The position numbers and the translations under genes are program-made. From the NCBI RefSeq assembly GCF_963681195.1, contig NZ_OY808998.1, positions 620,001 to 684,000 on the forward strand: a DNA stretch of 64,000 nucleotides. Direction: 5' to 3'. This document shows, piece by piece, positions 37,311 to 45,456 of this stretch (the stretch's first letter is position 1; each line of letters opens with the position of its first letter). The notes under the pieces were generated by a model. The model was not told the origin of the DNA and made no database searches. It saw nothing but the letters and a program-made list of their open reading frames with translations. The DNA is from Vibrio sp. 16. Its GTDB lineage: Bacteria; Pseudomonadota; Gammaproteobacteria; Enterobacterales; Vibrionaceae.

Positions 37311-37463
37311 GATTACACCGCCTTTGATGAAAAGCTCAAGCTGACAAAGATCAATATCAAATGAAATAGATTGAGTATTTATTCGGAGCGAGATCGAGTT
37401 AGCAATCTTTGCTCTTTGGAGCGTCTATTCTATATGTGTGTATTGATTAGGAAGAGGCTGGTT

Positions 37464-37889
37464 ATGCATTACAAACATATCCTTGTCGCATTAGAGATTT
37501 CAGAAGAGAGTAACATCCTTATTGAGCGCGCTGTTTTTCTTGCTAAGCAGCTTGATTCACGTATCTCCTTTATTCATATCGACGGGACGCACGGCGAAAT
37601 CTACCCTGATATTGTCGACATCAAAGCGACCCCAGATCTAAGACCACTCGATAGCCATAAAATGGAGCAGCTCAAGGCATTTGAAGACAATGCCAACTTC
37701 CCCATCAGTCAGTTTTTCATCGGAACCGGGGATTTGAGCGACAAGCTGCATGGTGTGATTCAAGACAGCCGAGTGGATCTTTTAATATGCGGCCATCACC
37801 AAGACTTTTGGAGTCGCATTGTTTCTTACTCGCAGCACCTCATCAACAAGTCTCCTGTGGATATACTCGTGGTACCGATTGAATCTTGA
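37464..37889 (+). CDS. Universal stress protein, UspA type
   Basis: A 141-residue single-domain universal stress protein. The start at 37464 (MHYKHILVALEIS) matches the family; GAGG lies 7 bases upstream, and a longer upstream frame adds an unrelated segment. It keeps HILVALEISEESN and VDLLICGHHQDFWSR, but the ATP-binding GxxGxSxxS loop is not evident (SYSQHLINKSPVDILVVP at the end), so this is a UspA-like rather than ATP-binding member. Divergent from a LysR gene and followed by a strong terminator. Confidence 0.88.
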   Translation: MHYKHILVALEISEESNILIERAVFLAKQLDSRISFIHIDGTHGEIYPDIVDIKATPDLRPLDSHKMEQLKAFEDNANFPISQFFIGTGDLSDKLHGVIQDSRVDLLICGHHQDFWSRIVSYSQHLINKSPVDILVVPIES

Positions 37890-37906
37890 TCGAGCAAATA
37901 CAAGAA

Positions 37907-37929
37907 AAGGCCCAAACTCTTTGGGCCTT
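37907..37929 (+). terminator. Terminator of the UspA-type gene
   Basis: A 10-bp perfect stem (AAGGCCCAAA at 37907-37916 with TTTGGGCCTT at 37920-37929), loop CTC. Confidence 0.88.
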
Positions 37930-37973
37930 ACTAAAAATATGCATTACTGATCTATGACCAGTAATCGAGTGAA

Positions 37974-38522
37974 TCAGTTGCCCCACGCAAAAGGCTGGAA
38001 CATAGGATCCAATGGCGTTTTCGCCGCGTGATTCACATAGTTACTGATCACTTTCTGCGACAAACCCAGAATCACTTCTAGCACTTGCTGCTGGCCGTAA
38101 CCCGCTGCATAAAACGCTTCCAGATCAGCCTGAGTCACGTTACCTCTCGCACGAACCATGCTCAAGGTAAAGTCGTGCAAGGCTTGAAGTTTGTCTGTTG
38201 GTAGCAGAGTCCCGTCTCGCAGCGCCTGCGTAATATTCTCATCCACCTTCATTGAGTTAGCGATCAATGTATGCGCAGGAACACAGTAACGGCATTCGTG
38301 TTCTACGTTGATAGTTTGCCAAACAACAGTGAGTTCTTCAGCGGTAAATGAGCTATTGGCGAAATGAGCATGAAGCTGATTGTACGCCTTAAGCGTTTCT
38401 GGTGATTCAGCCAATGTCGCAAGTAAATTCGGAACCGCGCCCATGTTTTGCTGCGCACCTTGCAAGATGGCTTTCGACTCTTCTGGTGCTGATTCAATAG
38501 TGTGGCGTTTGAACTCGTTCAT
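37974..38522 (-). CDS. Carboxymuconolactone decarboxylase/AhpD-like protein
   Basis: A 182-residue AhpD-fold protein. The redox motif is present as EHECRYCVPAHTLIA, that is Glu, CxxC and a following His, as in AhpD-type peroxidase-related proteins. The first half is helical (PNLLATLAESPETLKAYNQLH). Such proteins can reduce peroxides or organic disulfides with a partner thiol donor. The gene is divergent from a TetR regulator, and three TTGAACN4GTTCAA operators sit in the 250-base gap, so it is almost certainly the regulator's target. The partner reductase is unknown. Confidence 0.9.
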   Translation of the reverse strand: MNEFKRHTIESAPEESKAILQGAQQNMGAVPNLLATLAESPETLKAYNQLHAHFANSSFTAEELTVVWQTINVEHECRYCVPAHTLIANSMKVDENITQALRDGTLLPTDKLQALHDFTLSMVRARGNVTQADLEAFYAAGYGQQQVLEVILGLSQKVISNYVNHAAKTPLDPMFQPFAWGN

Positions 38523-38591
38523 TTTCTTTCCTTCCTGTCTTTGTTTTTCAGTGCTAGATACGCCCTAGCGATGAACATACGATAGATCTAT

Positions 38592-38607
38592 TTGAACGAA
38601 CGTTCAA
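38592..38607. promoter_or_regulatory. TetR operator 1, TTGAACGAACGTTCAA
   Basis: A 16-bp palindrome with 6-bp arms TTGAAC/GTTCAA and a 4-base spacer, 70 bases upstream of the AhpD-like gene. It is the first of three copies in one intergenic region, 24 bases (about 2.3 turns) from the second. Confidence 0.75.
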
Positions 38608-38615
38608 TAATTAAT

Positions 38616-38631
38616 TTGAACAATCGTTCAA
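38616..38631. promoter_or_regulatory. TetR operator 2, TTGAACAATCGTTCAA
   Basis: Second copy of the same TTGAAC-N4-GTTCAA palindrome, start to start 24 bases from the first. Confidence 0.75.
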
Positions 38632-38740
38632 ATAATTTTAAAGCCATTAAAAATCAGTAATTTATTTTTATGTGCCTAGTATCACAGGCGACAAAGATGC
38701 GTGATCACAGCTTTACCGACCCTAACAAACCACCTATAAT

Positions 38741-38756
38741 TTGAACTGTCGTTCAA
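38741..38756. promoter_or_regulatory. TetR operator 3, TTGAACTGTCGTTCAA
   Basis: Third copy, 18 bases upstream of the tetR start at 38774 and thus over its promoter or leader, which suggests autorepression. Confidence 0.75.
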
Positions 38757-38773
38757 CATTGAGTTTCTACAGC

Positions 38774-39358
38774 ATGGGCAAAACCGCAAAATTCGACCGA
38801 GAGTGGGTCATCAATCAAGCCACCGATCTCTACTGGCAAAAAGGCTTTCACGCCACCTCAATGAGAAACTTACAAGACGTGATCGATATGCGCCCAGGAA
38901 GCATTTACGCAGCATTTGGTAGCAAAGATGGGCTGTTTAAGGAAGCGTTGAACAACTACACGCAGATGGGTATTGAGAACTTAAACGCCTGCCTAGAAGC
39001 TTCCTCTTCTCCACTGGATGGTCTGAAAGCGTTTGTGAAACAAGTGGTTATAAATACGAAACATCATGCGCCCAATGGAATGTGCATGTTGGCCAAAACC
39101 ATCGCAGAATTGACCGACGAACACCAAGCACTGCTAGAGCAAGCGCAGGCCTGTTTTCGCAAGATGGAAGAGACATTTGCCCAAGTGATTGTTCAAGCGC
39201 AGCAGCATGGTGAACTCTCTCCAGAGAAAGATGCCAACAAACTTGCTCGGCATCTCCAAGTGCAAATTGCGGGGTTGCGTACTTACGCGAAAGCCAACGA
39301 CGATGACACGCTGCTTGAAGAAATGATCGACGATATTTTTACCCATCACCCGTTTTAA
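38774..39358 (+). CDS. TetR family regulator of the AhpD-like divergon
   Basis: A 194-residue TetR regulator. The HTH reads EWVINQATDLYWQKGFHATSMRNLQDVIDMRPGSIYAAFGSKDGLFKEAL; the C-terminal part includes PNGMCMLAKTIAELTDE. The start at 38774 (MGKTAKFDRE) matches related proteins; an upstream TTG lies inside the operator and is rejected. It is divergent from the AhpD-like gene. The operators overlap both promoters, so it should repress itself and the neighbour until a ligand or oxidant relieves it. The inducer is unknown; quinones or electrophiles would fit the neighbourhood. Confidence 0.9.
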   Translation: MGKTAKFDREWVINQATDLYWQKGFHATSMRNLQDVIDMRPGSIYAAFGSKDGLFKEALNNYTQMGIENLNACLEASSSPLDGLKAFVKQVVINTKHHAPNGMCMLAKTIAELTDEHQALLEQAQACFRKMEETFAQVIVQAQQHGELSPEKDANKLARHLQVQIAGLRTYAKANDDDTLLEEMIDDIFTHHPF

Positions 39359-39372
39359 GTGTTGAGTATTGC

Positions 39373-39418
39373 AAAGACGACAAAGCCTGACGCTAAGGTC
39401 AGGCTTTGTCGTCTTTTT
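39373..39418 (+). terminator. Strong terminator between tetR and the nitroreductase gene
   Basis: A perfect 19-bp stem (39373-39391 with 39398-39416), 6-base loop, then five T. The A-rich side also serves the convergent nitroreductase transcript. Confidence 0.93.
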
Positions 39419-39432
39419 CAGTGGGGTTGTGA

Positions 39433-40092
39433 TTACAGCACTTCAATCACATCATCCATATGCATACGCGCTTTCGGTAGGCCGTGGTTGTAGTCTTCCC
39501 CATCTTGGTGGTAGCCAATCGCCAATGCCACTTCACAGACATGCCCATCTAACTCTTGCTCAAAGATCTGGCCGATAAGCTCTGGATCGACCCCTTCCAT
39601 TGGCGTTGAATCAATACCAAGGCGAGCCAAAGTGTGCAGTAAGTTACCCAGAGCAATGTAGACTTGTGCTTTTGTCCAATTGCCATTAAAGCCATTTTCG
39701 TCGGTATTCGCTTCTGCAAATCCGTAAGCGCCATCAAGCATCATGTGGTAACGCTCTTCCGGTAAGTGGCCTGATGTCACTTCGGCATCTACACGCTTGG
39801 CATATTTCTCTTTGGTGAATTTTGGATCGTAAGCCAACAGAATAGTGTGTGAGGCTTCTTTCGCATGCGGTTGATTAAACTGATGCTTATTGGCAAACGT
39901 ATCGTGGAAACGCTGTTTGGCTTCATCGCTTTCCAATACGATGAATTTCCAAGGCTGTGAATTGATAGACGAAGCCGATAGACGCAGCGCCTCTTTGATC
40001 ACTTGGATATCGTCAGCAGCAATGCGTTTCGTCGCATCGTATTTTTTAGCCGTATAGCGAGCGTTTAAGTCTTTAATGATTGGATGTGTCAT
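39433..40092 (-). CDS. Oxygen-insensitive NAD(P)H nitroreductase, NfsB-like
   Basis: A 219-residue FMN flavoprotein of the NfsB/FRase I family that reduces nitroaromatics and quinones by two electrons. Family landmarks are ARYTAKKYDATKRIA, LRLSASSINSQPWKFIVL, NWTKAQVYIALGNLLHTLARLGIDSTPMEG and VALAIGYHQ. It is followed on the same strand by nothing and preceded by a quinol-monooxygenase-like gene 20 to 30 bases upstream, giving a two-gene unit. The nearby TetR-AhpD pair may be functionally related, but they are separate transcripts. Confidence 0.92.
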   Translation of the reverse strand: MTHPIIKDLNARYTAKKYDATKRIAADDIQVIKEALRLSASSINSQPWKFIVLESDEAKQRFHDTFANKHQFNQPHAKEASHTILLAYDPKFTKEKYAKRVDAEVTSGHLPEERYHMMLDGAYGFAEANTDENGFNGNWTKAQVYIALGNLLHTLARLGIDSTPMEGVDPELIGQIFEQELDGHVCEVALAIGYHQDGEDYNHGLPKARMHMDDVIEVL

Positions 40093-40121
40093 GTTCGTGC
40101 CTCAATATAATAGGGGTTGCG

Positions 40122-40412
40122 TTACGCAATATGGGTCAATTCGTCGAGAGTAAACCGTTCAACCGCGCCTTCAGTTGCAGCCTTGTAAACGGCGATATGC
40201 TCACTTTGCAGGTGTTTTTGCAGCAACTCGCGTGATGTCCAATTTTCAAGGAAAACAAAATGCGCTGGATTCTCGTTGTCTTGGTGCAAATCGTAATCAA
40301 TGCAGCCCTCTTCCAAACGGGTTGGCTCAATCAGCTTGATAAGCTCACTTTTCACCACTTCGATTTTGTCTTGCTTAGCAATAATATTTGCCACAATTGT
40401 TAATTTACTCAT
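40122..40412 (-). CDS. Antibiotic biosynthesis monooxygenase-domain protein (YgiN-like)
   Basis: A 96-residue ABM-domain (dimeric alpha-beta barrel) protein. The start at 40412 (MSKLTIVANI) fits the family better than one ten codons upstream. The pattern IIAKQDKIEVVKSELIKLIEPTR, EEGCIDYDLHQDNENPAHFVFLENW and ESEHIAVYKAA-like end (here QSEHIAVYKAATEG) is typical of YgiN-like quinol monooxygenases. Its 3' end lies 29 bases before the nitroreductase start, so the two are probably one operon for quinone or aromatic detoxification. Substrate not determined. Confidence 0.88.
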   Translation of the reverse strand: MSKLTIVANIIAKQDKIEVVKSELIKLIEPTRLEEGCIDYDLHQDNENPAHFVFLENWTSRELLQKHLQSEHIAVYKAATEGAVERFTLDELTHIA

Positions 40413-40526
40413 CGACTTAGCCCTGATATTTATCGTCCGCAACCACTTTGATTGCTTTTGCTTGATGTTTGCTTGAAAGTGATATTAAGGCAGGTTAAGA
40501 GCGCGATAAACAGTCTAATTTTTGAA

Positions 40527-40553
40527 TTATTATCAATTTATTTTTGATAATAA
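40527..40553. promoter_or_regulatory. Inverted repeat upstream of the ABM/nitroreductase unit
   Basis: TTATTATCAA (40527-40536) and TTGATAATAA (40544-40553) form a perfect 10-bp inverted repeat with a 7-base AT spacer, about 115 bases before the ABM gene. It may be an operator for that unit or, less likely, for the divergent protease gene. Confidence 0.4.
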
Positions 40554-40663
40554 AATTCACGTTCTCGCCATTCATCCTGCTATTTCACCGTTTGTCGCAA
40601 AGTCCTCCACTTGAAAAGCCAGTACAGATAATAGAGCTAAACCGTTAGACCAAGGACTTTAAG

Positions 40664-41140
40664 ATGGATACCCTGCCAGCGTTATTATTCTCACTGTTTA
40701 TCATCGCCCCCTTACTGACCCTGATACACGAACTCGGCCACGCAATACCACAACTATTTTGGGTAAAGCACGTGACCATTTCTTTAGGTACACCACGAAG
40801 AGGTTTCACTATCCCAATGGGTAGACTGACTATCATCACCTCAGCTACACCATTTCATCGAGGTTTTTGCCAGATATCCTCTACTCTCTCCCTTCAGCAA
40901 AGAGCCTTTGTACTACTCGGTGGTCCGCTTGTATCTTGGGGATGCTATTTCTTGTTCAGCGTTGGGCAAAATGTCAGTACACCTCCGTTCGCAACATACT
41001 GCCTCAACTTCTCCGCAACGTTTTCATTCCTTCAAGCGTTAATGACCACCATTCCATGGCGCTACCCAAAACGATTGGTTGGCTACTCGGGACAAGCGAG
41101 TGACGGATTACAACTACTCAAATTGCTACGCTCCACGTGA
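40664..41140 (+). CDS. Small M50-family metalloprotease-like membrane protein
   Basis: A 158-residue membrane protein with the zinc-binding motif HELGH (residues 22-26, in TLIHELGHAIPQLFW) on the first membrane helix, as in site-2-type M50 peptidases. The following region has three or four more hydrophobic helices (LLGGPLVSWGCYFLFSVG), but the second motif usually carrying an Asp ligand (LDG or NxxPxxxxDG) is only seen as YSGQASDGLQLLKL near the C-terminus. It is shorter than typical members (about 200-400 residues), so activity is uncertain. It stands alone. Confidence 0.8.
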   Translation: MDTLPALLFSLFIIAPLLTLIHELGHAIPQLFWVKHVTISLGTPRRGFTIPMGRLTIITSATPFHRGFCQISSTLSLQQRAFVLLGGPLVSWGCYFLFSVGQNVSTPPFATYCLNFSATFSFLQALMTTIPWRYPKRLVGYSGQASDGLQLLKLLRST

Positions 41141-41262
41141 TAAAACGAAAGCGGATACACGATCTTATTGACCCAGATTAATAAAAAGTGAACTAGACCA
41201 ACATCACATTTTTGAACCCCGTAGAATGCGTGCTCACGTTCATGTTGAGTAAGAGATAAATA

Positions 41263-43254
41263 GTGACACGCGATCAATTTGAGTTATTAGCCCCGGGTGG
41301 CGATCTGGATTCTATCAAAGCGGCTATTGCTGCAGGTGCCGATGCCATATACTGCGGACTAGACCGCTTTAATGCCCGCAACCGAGCCACCAACCTCACT
41401 TTAGATAACTTGAATGGCGTGTTGCAGCTTGCGCATCAGCATAACTGTAAGATCTTCCTGACTCTAAACGTGTTGATTCTGGAGAGCGAAATCCCAGCCA
41501 TCGTGCGTTTGCTCAGCCAATTAAACACCACGACCATTGATGGCGTCATCGTGCAAGATCTTGGTTTGGCTTACATTCTCAAGAATCATTTCCCAGATCT
41601 AGACGTACACGCTTCAACTCAGCTCAACACGCACAACGAAGGTCAGATCCTGTTTCTTAACCAGCTAACAGCCAGCCGTGTAAACCTCTCACGTGAATTG
41701 AACATCAATGAGATCAAGCATCTAGCTCAGTTTGGCCGTCAACATGATGTGACGATGGAAGTGTTTGTCCACGGCTCATACTGCATTGGCTTCTCTGGCA
41801 TCTGTTACATCAGCTCTGCACGCAACGGTGCATCGGGCAACCGCGGGCGTTGTAGCCAGCCTTGTCGTGAACAATACGAAACCACCAAAACAGGTAACAG
41901 CTACCCACTCAACATGAAGGACAACTCGGCATTTGGCGATTTAGAAGCCCTTGCCGATGCGGGCGTGTATTCGTTGAAAGTGGAAGGCCGCATTAAGAAA
42001 TCTCACTACGTTTACACCGTGGTCGATAACTGGCGTAAACAGATTGATCGCTTATGCGATGGTATGGAACTGTCGAACGACACCACTGAGCTTTACACCG
42101 TTTTCAACCGTGATTTCTCCAACGCGTTTTTGCAAGGCGACTTTGGTAAAGCGATGTACATCGACAACCCTCGTGACCACGCGGTGAAACATTTCTCTAA
42201 GATCTACAAATGCGAATCCGCCAATGATGTACAAGGCGTGAAGAAAAAGCTCTACGACGATAAAACCGCCATTATTGAGAAGGTTGCAGAAAAAACACAA
42301 GACTTTGATATAACTTCAACGCAAGCCTCTGGCAGCAGCCTAAAAGGCGCGATTGATGTACCCACTTTGCCGATGCTGCCTCAACCACAATTGCGCGAAG
42401 GCGCTCCGAAGCTATCGGTATTGATTTCATCAGTAGAAGACGCAGCACTATGCGAATACAGCGACGTCGACGTGTACTTCCAGCTACCAATGGGATTGGC
42501 CGGTGAACTGAATGCAATGATCGAGTTGTTCCAAACTAATCCGACATTGAAGCCTTGGTTCCCTGCCATTTTGATTGGTGACGATTACCAAGCGGCACGA
42601 ACATTCTTAGAGGTCGCGAAACCTGCGCTGTCGATCACCAATAACTCTGGCGTGGGCATTTTGGCTCAAGCGCTAGGATTAGGTTGGGTGGCTGGCCCTC
42701 AGATGAACACAGTCAACTCATACTCGTTCAAATGTTTGCAACAAGAGTTCGCCGCAAGCGGTGCGTTTATCTCTAACGAGCTGAACATGAAGCAGATGCG
42801 CCACATTAAGCGCCCGCACAACATGCGCAGCTACTACAGTATTTACCACCCGAACACTCTGCTGACCAGTCGCCAATGTTTGTTCCAACAAACCGAAGGT
42901 TGCCGCAAGATTAAGGTCAACAAAGGCTGTTTGAAGCGTTGTGACAAGCGCACATCGATCATCAACCTAAAAGACAACCCTTACGTAGTACAAAAACAAA
43001 AAGGCAATCACAACGCGATATACAGCGAGCACAACGTACTTAACCTGCAAGTGCTGCAAGATTTGCCGCAGCTGTTGACTGACGTACTAATTGACCTACG
43101 CGATATCCAAACAGAAACCAGAGTATCGGTGAGTAAGCCAGAGGTTGTCGATGCATTTTTGCTTGCGCTACAAGAACCAAACTCAGTGCGTGCCCAAACG
43201 CTCAACGATATGATTCACCCTACGGCAAACGCACAGTATTTAAAGGGTTTGTAG
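41263..43254 (+). CDS. U32 family peptidase-like protein
   Basis: A 663-residue U32 protein. It opens with ELLAPGGDLDSIKAAIAAGADAIYCGLDRFNARN, and the Cys-rich region SGICYISSARNGASGNRGRCSQPCREQY matches the signature that in tRNA/rRNA hydroxylases (TrhP, RlhA) binds an Fe-S cluster and acts in C5 hydroxylation of pyrimidines rather than in proteolysis. The C-terminal half (CLFQQTEGCRKIKVNKGCLKRCDKRTSI) carries another Cys group. The start is GTG. It resembles but is not clearly orthologous to RlhA or TrhP, so RNA modification is the most likely role and the exact target is open. Confidence 0.88.
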   Translation: MTRDQFELLAPGGDLDSIKAAIAAGADAIYCGLDRFNARNRATNLTLDNLNGVLQLAHQHNCKIFLTLNVLILESEIPAIVRLLSQLNTTTIDGVIVQDLGLAYILKNHFPDLDVHASTQLNTHNEGQILFLNQLTASRVNLSRELNINEIKHLAQFGRQHDVTMEVFVHGSYCIGFSGICYISSARNGASGNRGRCSQPCREQYETTKTGNSYPLNMKDNSAFGDLEALADAGVYSLKVEGRIKKSHYVYTVVDNWRKQIDRLCDGMELSNDTTELYTVFNRDFSNAFLQGDFGKAMYIDNPRDHAVKHFSKIYKCESANDVQGVKKKLYDDKTAIIEKVAEKTQDFDITSTQASGSSLKGAIDVPTLPMLPQPQLREGAPKLSVLISSVEDAALCEYSDVDVYFQLPMGLAGELNAMIELFQTNPTLKPWFPAILIGDDYQAARTFLEVAKPALSITNNSGVGILAQALGLGWVAGPQMNTVNSYSFKCLQQEFAASGAFISNELNMKQMRHIKRPHNMRSYYSIYHPNTLLTSRQCLFQQTEGCRKIKVNKGCLKRCDKRTSIINLKDNPYVVQKQKGNHNAIYSEHNVLNLQVLQDLPQLLTDVLIDLRDIQTETRVSVSKPEVVDAFLLALQEPNSVRAQTLNDMIHPTANAQYLKGL

Positions 43255-43359
43255 CAAAAGCTTTGCTCACTCCTAATTCGCGTCATTTGATGGCTTGAAC
43301 CAAGACCAAGCTATGACTACAATGGCGCACTTTTTCTACGGACTTCAAGGTCACAAAAA

Positions 43360-43605
43360 ATGACAGATACAGCTAAACCAGCTCTACCAGATCGCCTATC
43401 AGGCAACCCACGTAGCCCATTCTTTGTAAAAGAGTGCTTCGATCACCAGATCGGTATTCGCTTTAAAGGCAAAGAACGTACAGACGTTGAAGAGTACTGC
43501 GTGAGCGAAGGCTGGGTAAAAATTGCTTCTCCAAAAGCAAAAGACCGTTTCGGCAACCCTATGCTTATCCAACTGAAAGGCGAAGTAGAAGCATACTACA
43601 TCTAA
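43360..43605 (+). CDS. DUF3297 protein
   Basis: An 81-residue soluble protein that matches the DUF3297 family: LPDRLSGNPRSPFFVKECFDHQIGIRFKG, then VEEYCVSEGWVKIASPKAKDRFGNPML. Length is complete. There is no membrane segment. The family is widespread in proteobacteria, and no experimental function is known to me. It forms a single-gene unit between the U32 gene and a terminator, in high-expression-type codons. Confidence 0.85.
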   Translation: MTDTAKPALPDRLSGNPRSPFFVKECFDHQIGIRFKGKERTDVEEYCVSEGWVKIASPKAKDRFGNPMLIQLKGEVEAYYI

Positions 43606-43628
43606 GTCAGACTTAGCCTAATTTAACG

Positions 43629-43655
43629 AAAGCCACTCAGTTGAGTGGCTTTTTT
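43629..43655 (+). terminator. Terminator of the DUF3297 gene
   Basis: AAAGCCACTCA (43629-43639) pairs with TGAGTGGCTTT (43642-43652), followed by further T. Confidence 0.9.
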
Positions 43656-43753
43656 ACACACGCTAAATACCGCATGTAACTGGTCAAAATTTGTCTCAAG
43701 CCGCCAATGATGGCAGTATGCATCAAAATGAATATAACTTTACGGACGAAGAT

Positions 43754-44191
43754 ATGAAGCTTACATTGAGAAAAGCGCTCCCCTCAGATTTAGATTTTCT
43801 GATCAATCTACGCCATGCAACCATGCGCGATTACCTCGAAGATGCAGGTATGCCAACCACTTACGAAGCGTATGTAGACCGAATTCAATACAAATTTGAT
43901 TGCGCGCAGATCATCAACCTTGATGACACTCCGATTGGGTTGTTTAAAACCGAGTACCAAAAAGAACAAAACCTGTGGTACCTGATCCAAATTCAAATCC
44001 ACCCAGGCTATCAGAACTTACAAGTTGGTAGCCAACTGATCTACTCACTGATAGAAAAAGCAAAAATAACCAATGCAGTGGTTGGTTTAAGCGTTATCAA
44101 AACCAATCCCGCTTACAAGTTGTATCAGCGACTGGGTTTTGAGAAAGTAGGTGAAAACAAATTTGAGCACGAGCTAGAACTCTATCCATAG
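43754..44191 (+). CDS. GNAT family N-acetyltransferase
   Basis: A 145-residue acetyltransferase. The start at 43754 (MKLTLRKALPSDL) gives the usual GNAT N-terminus; longer upstream starts (MHQNEYN) are possible. The acetyl-CoA-binding motif A is seen as IQIQIHPGYQNLQVGSQLIYSLIEKA (the QxxGxG/A region read as QVGSQL, slightly degenerate), and motif B as NPAYKLYQRLGFEKVGE. Substrate unknown; small-molecule amines or peptide N-termini are usual. It is followed by a second GNAT gene, with no shared terminator, so they may be one transcript. Confidence 0.85.
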   Translation: MKLTLRKALPSDLDFLINLRHATMRDYLEDAGMPTTYEAYVDRIQYKFDCAQIINLDDTPIGLFKTEYQKEQNLWYLIQIQIHPGYQNLQVGSQLIYSLIEKAKITNAVVGLSVIKTNPAYKLYQRLGFEKVGENKFEHELELYP

Positions 44192-44224
44192 CCCAGCGCT
44201 CTAGCAGTATTGATAAGGACATCT

Positions 44225-44725
44225 ATGCTCTCCACTCAGCACCTAATTCTCAAACCCGCAACAGAAGGTGATCTTGATATCTTCCTAGAGATTCTAGGCT
44301 CAGATGCTTTAACCAAATACCTTCCCAAAGGCAGCGCGTATACGGAAGATGAAATTAGGTTATACACTGACAAACGCCTTGCTCATTGGCAGCGTGGCTA
44401 TGGCACCTACATCATTTATGAAAAAGCAGAACCTAGCATTAAGCTTGGGTATGTTGGTGTAGAGCAATGCGCCGATCCAAGGTTTAGTGATGTGCGCTAC
44501 GCTATCCTTCCCCGTTATCAGGGCAAAGGTTATGTCTTTGAAGCCGCCAGCGCCGTGATTTCAGAAACCTTCAAGACCCAAGCGCTAGACAAGATTTATG
44601 GTGTCGCCTTAAAGCAAAACTTAGCCTCACTGGCGATCATCAAAAAACTAGGAATGACAGCAGATCCCAATACCGGACTTTATGGCGAGTTTGACGATCT
44701 TTTGACTTACTCCGTCGCTCGATAA
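44225..44725 (+). CDS. GNAT acetyltransferase, RimJ/RimL-like
   Basis: A 166-residue GNAT in the RimJ/RimL group that includes ribosomal-protein N-acetyltransferases and acetyl transfer to small molecules. It opens LSTQHLILKPATEGDLDIF, and the acetyl-CoA loop reads ILPRYQGKGYVFEAASAVIS, then ALKQNLASLAIIKKLGM. The start at 44225 has AAGGA 7 bases upstream; five extra residues upstream are dropped. It is the second GNAT in tandem, followed after 15 bases by a HAD hydrolase, and may be cotranscribed with both. Confidence 0.88.
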   Translation: MLSTQHLILKPATEGDLDIFLEILGSDALTKYLPKGSAYTEDEIRLYTDKRLAHWQRGYGTYIIYEKAEPSIKLGYVGVEQCADPRFSDVRYAILPRYQGKGYVFEAASAVISETFKTQALDKIYGVALKQNLASLAIIKKLGMTADPNTGLYGEFDDLLTYSVAR

Positions 44726-44740
44726 TTAGAGGAGCCCGCT

Positions 44741-45373
44741 ATGAACCATGTCATGCTAGATATTGATGGTACGCTGATTCAGTCCTACGAGCTCGATGAG
44801 CAATGTTTCGTGTCCGCGGTACAAGAAGTCACAGGCTTAACCCTTTCGAGCGATTGGGAGGCTTATCCCCACGCAACCGACAAAAGCATTCTGCAAACCT
44901 TTGTCGAAAGGCAGGCTCCCCACTACTCTTTCGAAACGTTAGAACGTTTAGTTAAACCCGTCTTCATTCGCAACATCGCCAATACGCTACGCAATGAGCC
45001 AGCTAAAGAAATCCCAGGTGCAAGAGATTTTGTTTCTTATCTACTGCAAAGCGACCAACACATAGTGTCAATCGCCACAGGCGGCTGGGGAGAAACCGCT
45101 AAACTCAAGTTGGAGTCAGCGGGGTTCAACCCGAATGGCTTAGTGATGGCCTCTTCTAACGATCATCACTCTCGCACTCAAATTATGCGCGTGGCGCAAT
45201 CTAAGGCTGACCAAAGCGCTGAACTGCCCGTGACCTATTTTGGTGACGCAAGTTGGGATGTGAAAGCATGCAAAGAGTTGGGAATCAACTTAGTCATCGT
45301 CGGCAATCGCACTCAACATCACCAGCAAATCAATGACTTCTCATGCCTAAATAGTGTGCTACGTTATCTTTAA
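44741..45373 (+). CDS. HAD-superfamily hydrolase
   Basis: A 210-residue haloacid-dehalogenase phosphatase-type protein. Motif I is DIDGTL (residues 7-12), the nucleophile Asp followed by the acid/base Asp. Motif II is seen around ATGG, motif III and IV near YFGDASWDVKACKELGINLV. The cap (residues 15-90) is of the C1 type. It is likely a small-molecule phosphatase with unknown substrate. It follows the tandem GNAT genes on the same strand with about 15 bases between and may be part of that transcript. Confidence 0.87.
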   Translation: MNHVMLDIDGTLIQSYELDEQCFVSAVQEVTGLTLSSDWEAYPHATDKSILQTFVERQAPHYSFETLERLVKPVFIRNIANTLRNEPAKEIPGARDFVSYLLQSDQHIVSIATGGWGETAKLKLESAGFNPNGLVMASSNDHHSRTQIMRVAQSKADQSAELPVTYFGDASWDVKACKELGINLVIVGNRTQHHQQINDFSCLNSVLRYL

Positions 45374-45456
45374 ACTAACATCGATTGTGACTCACTTTTC
45401 TTTAAAACCAGTATAAGAGTTTTTGAACGCCACACTTAAAAGAGTCAGGAGAGGAA

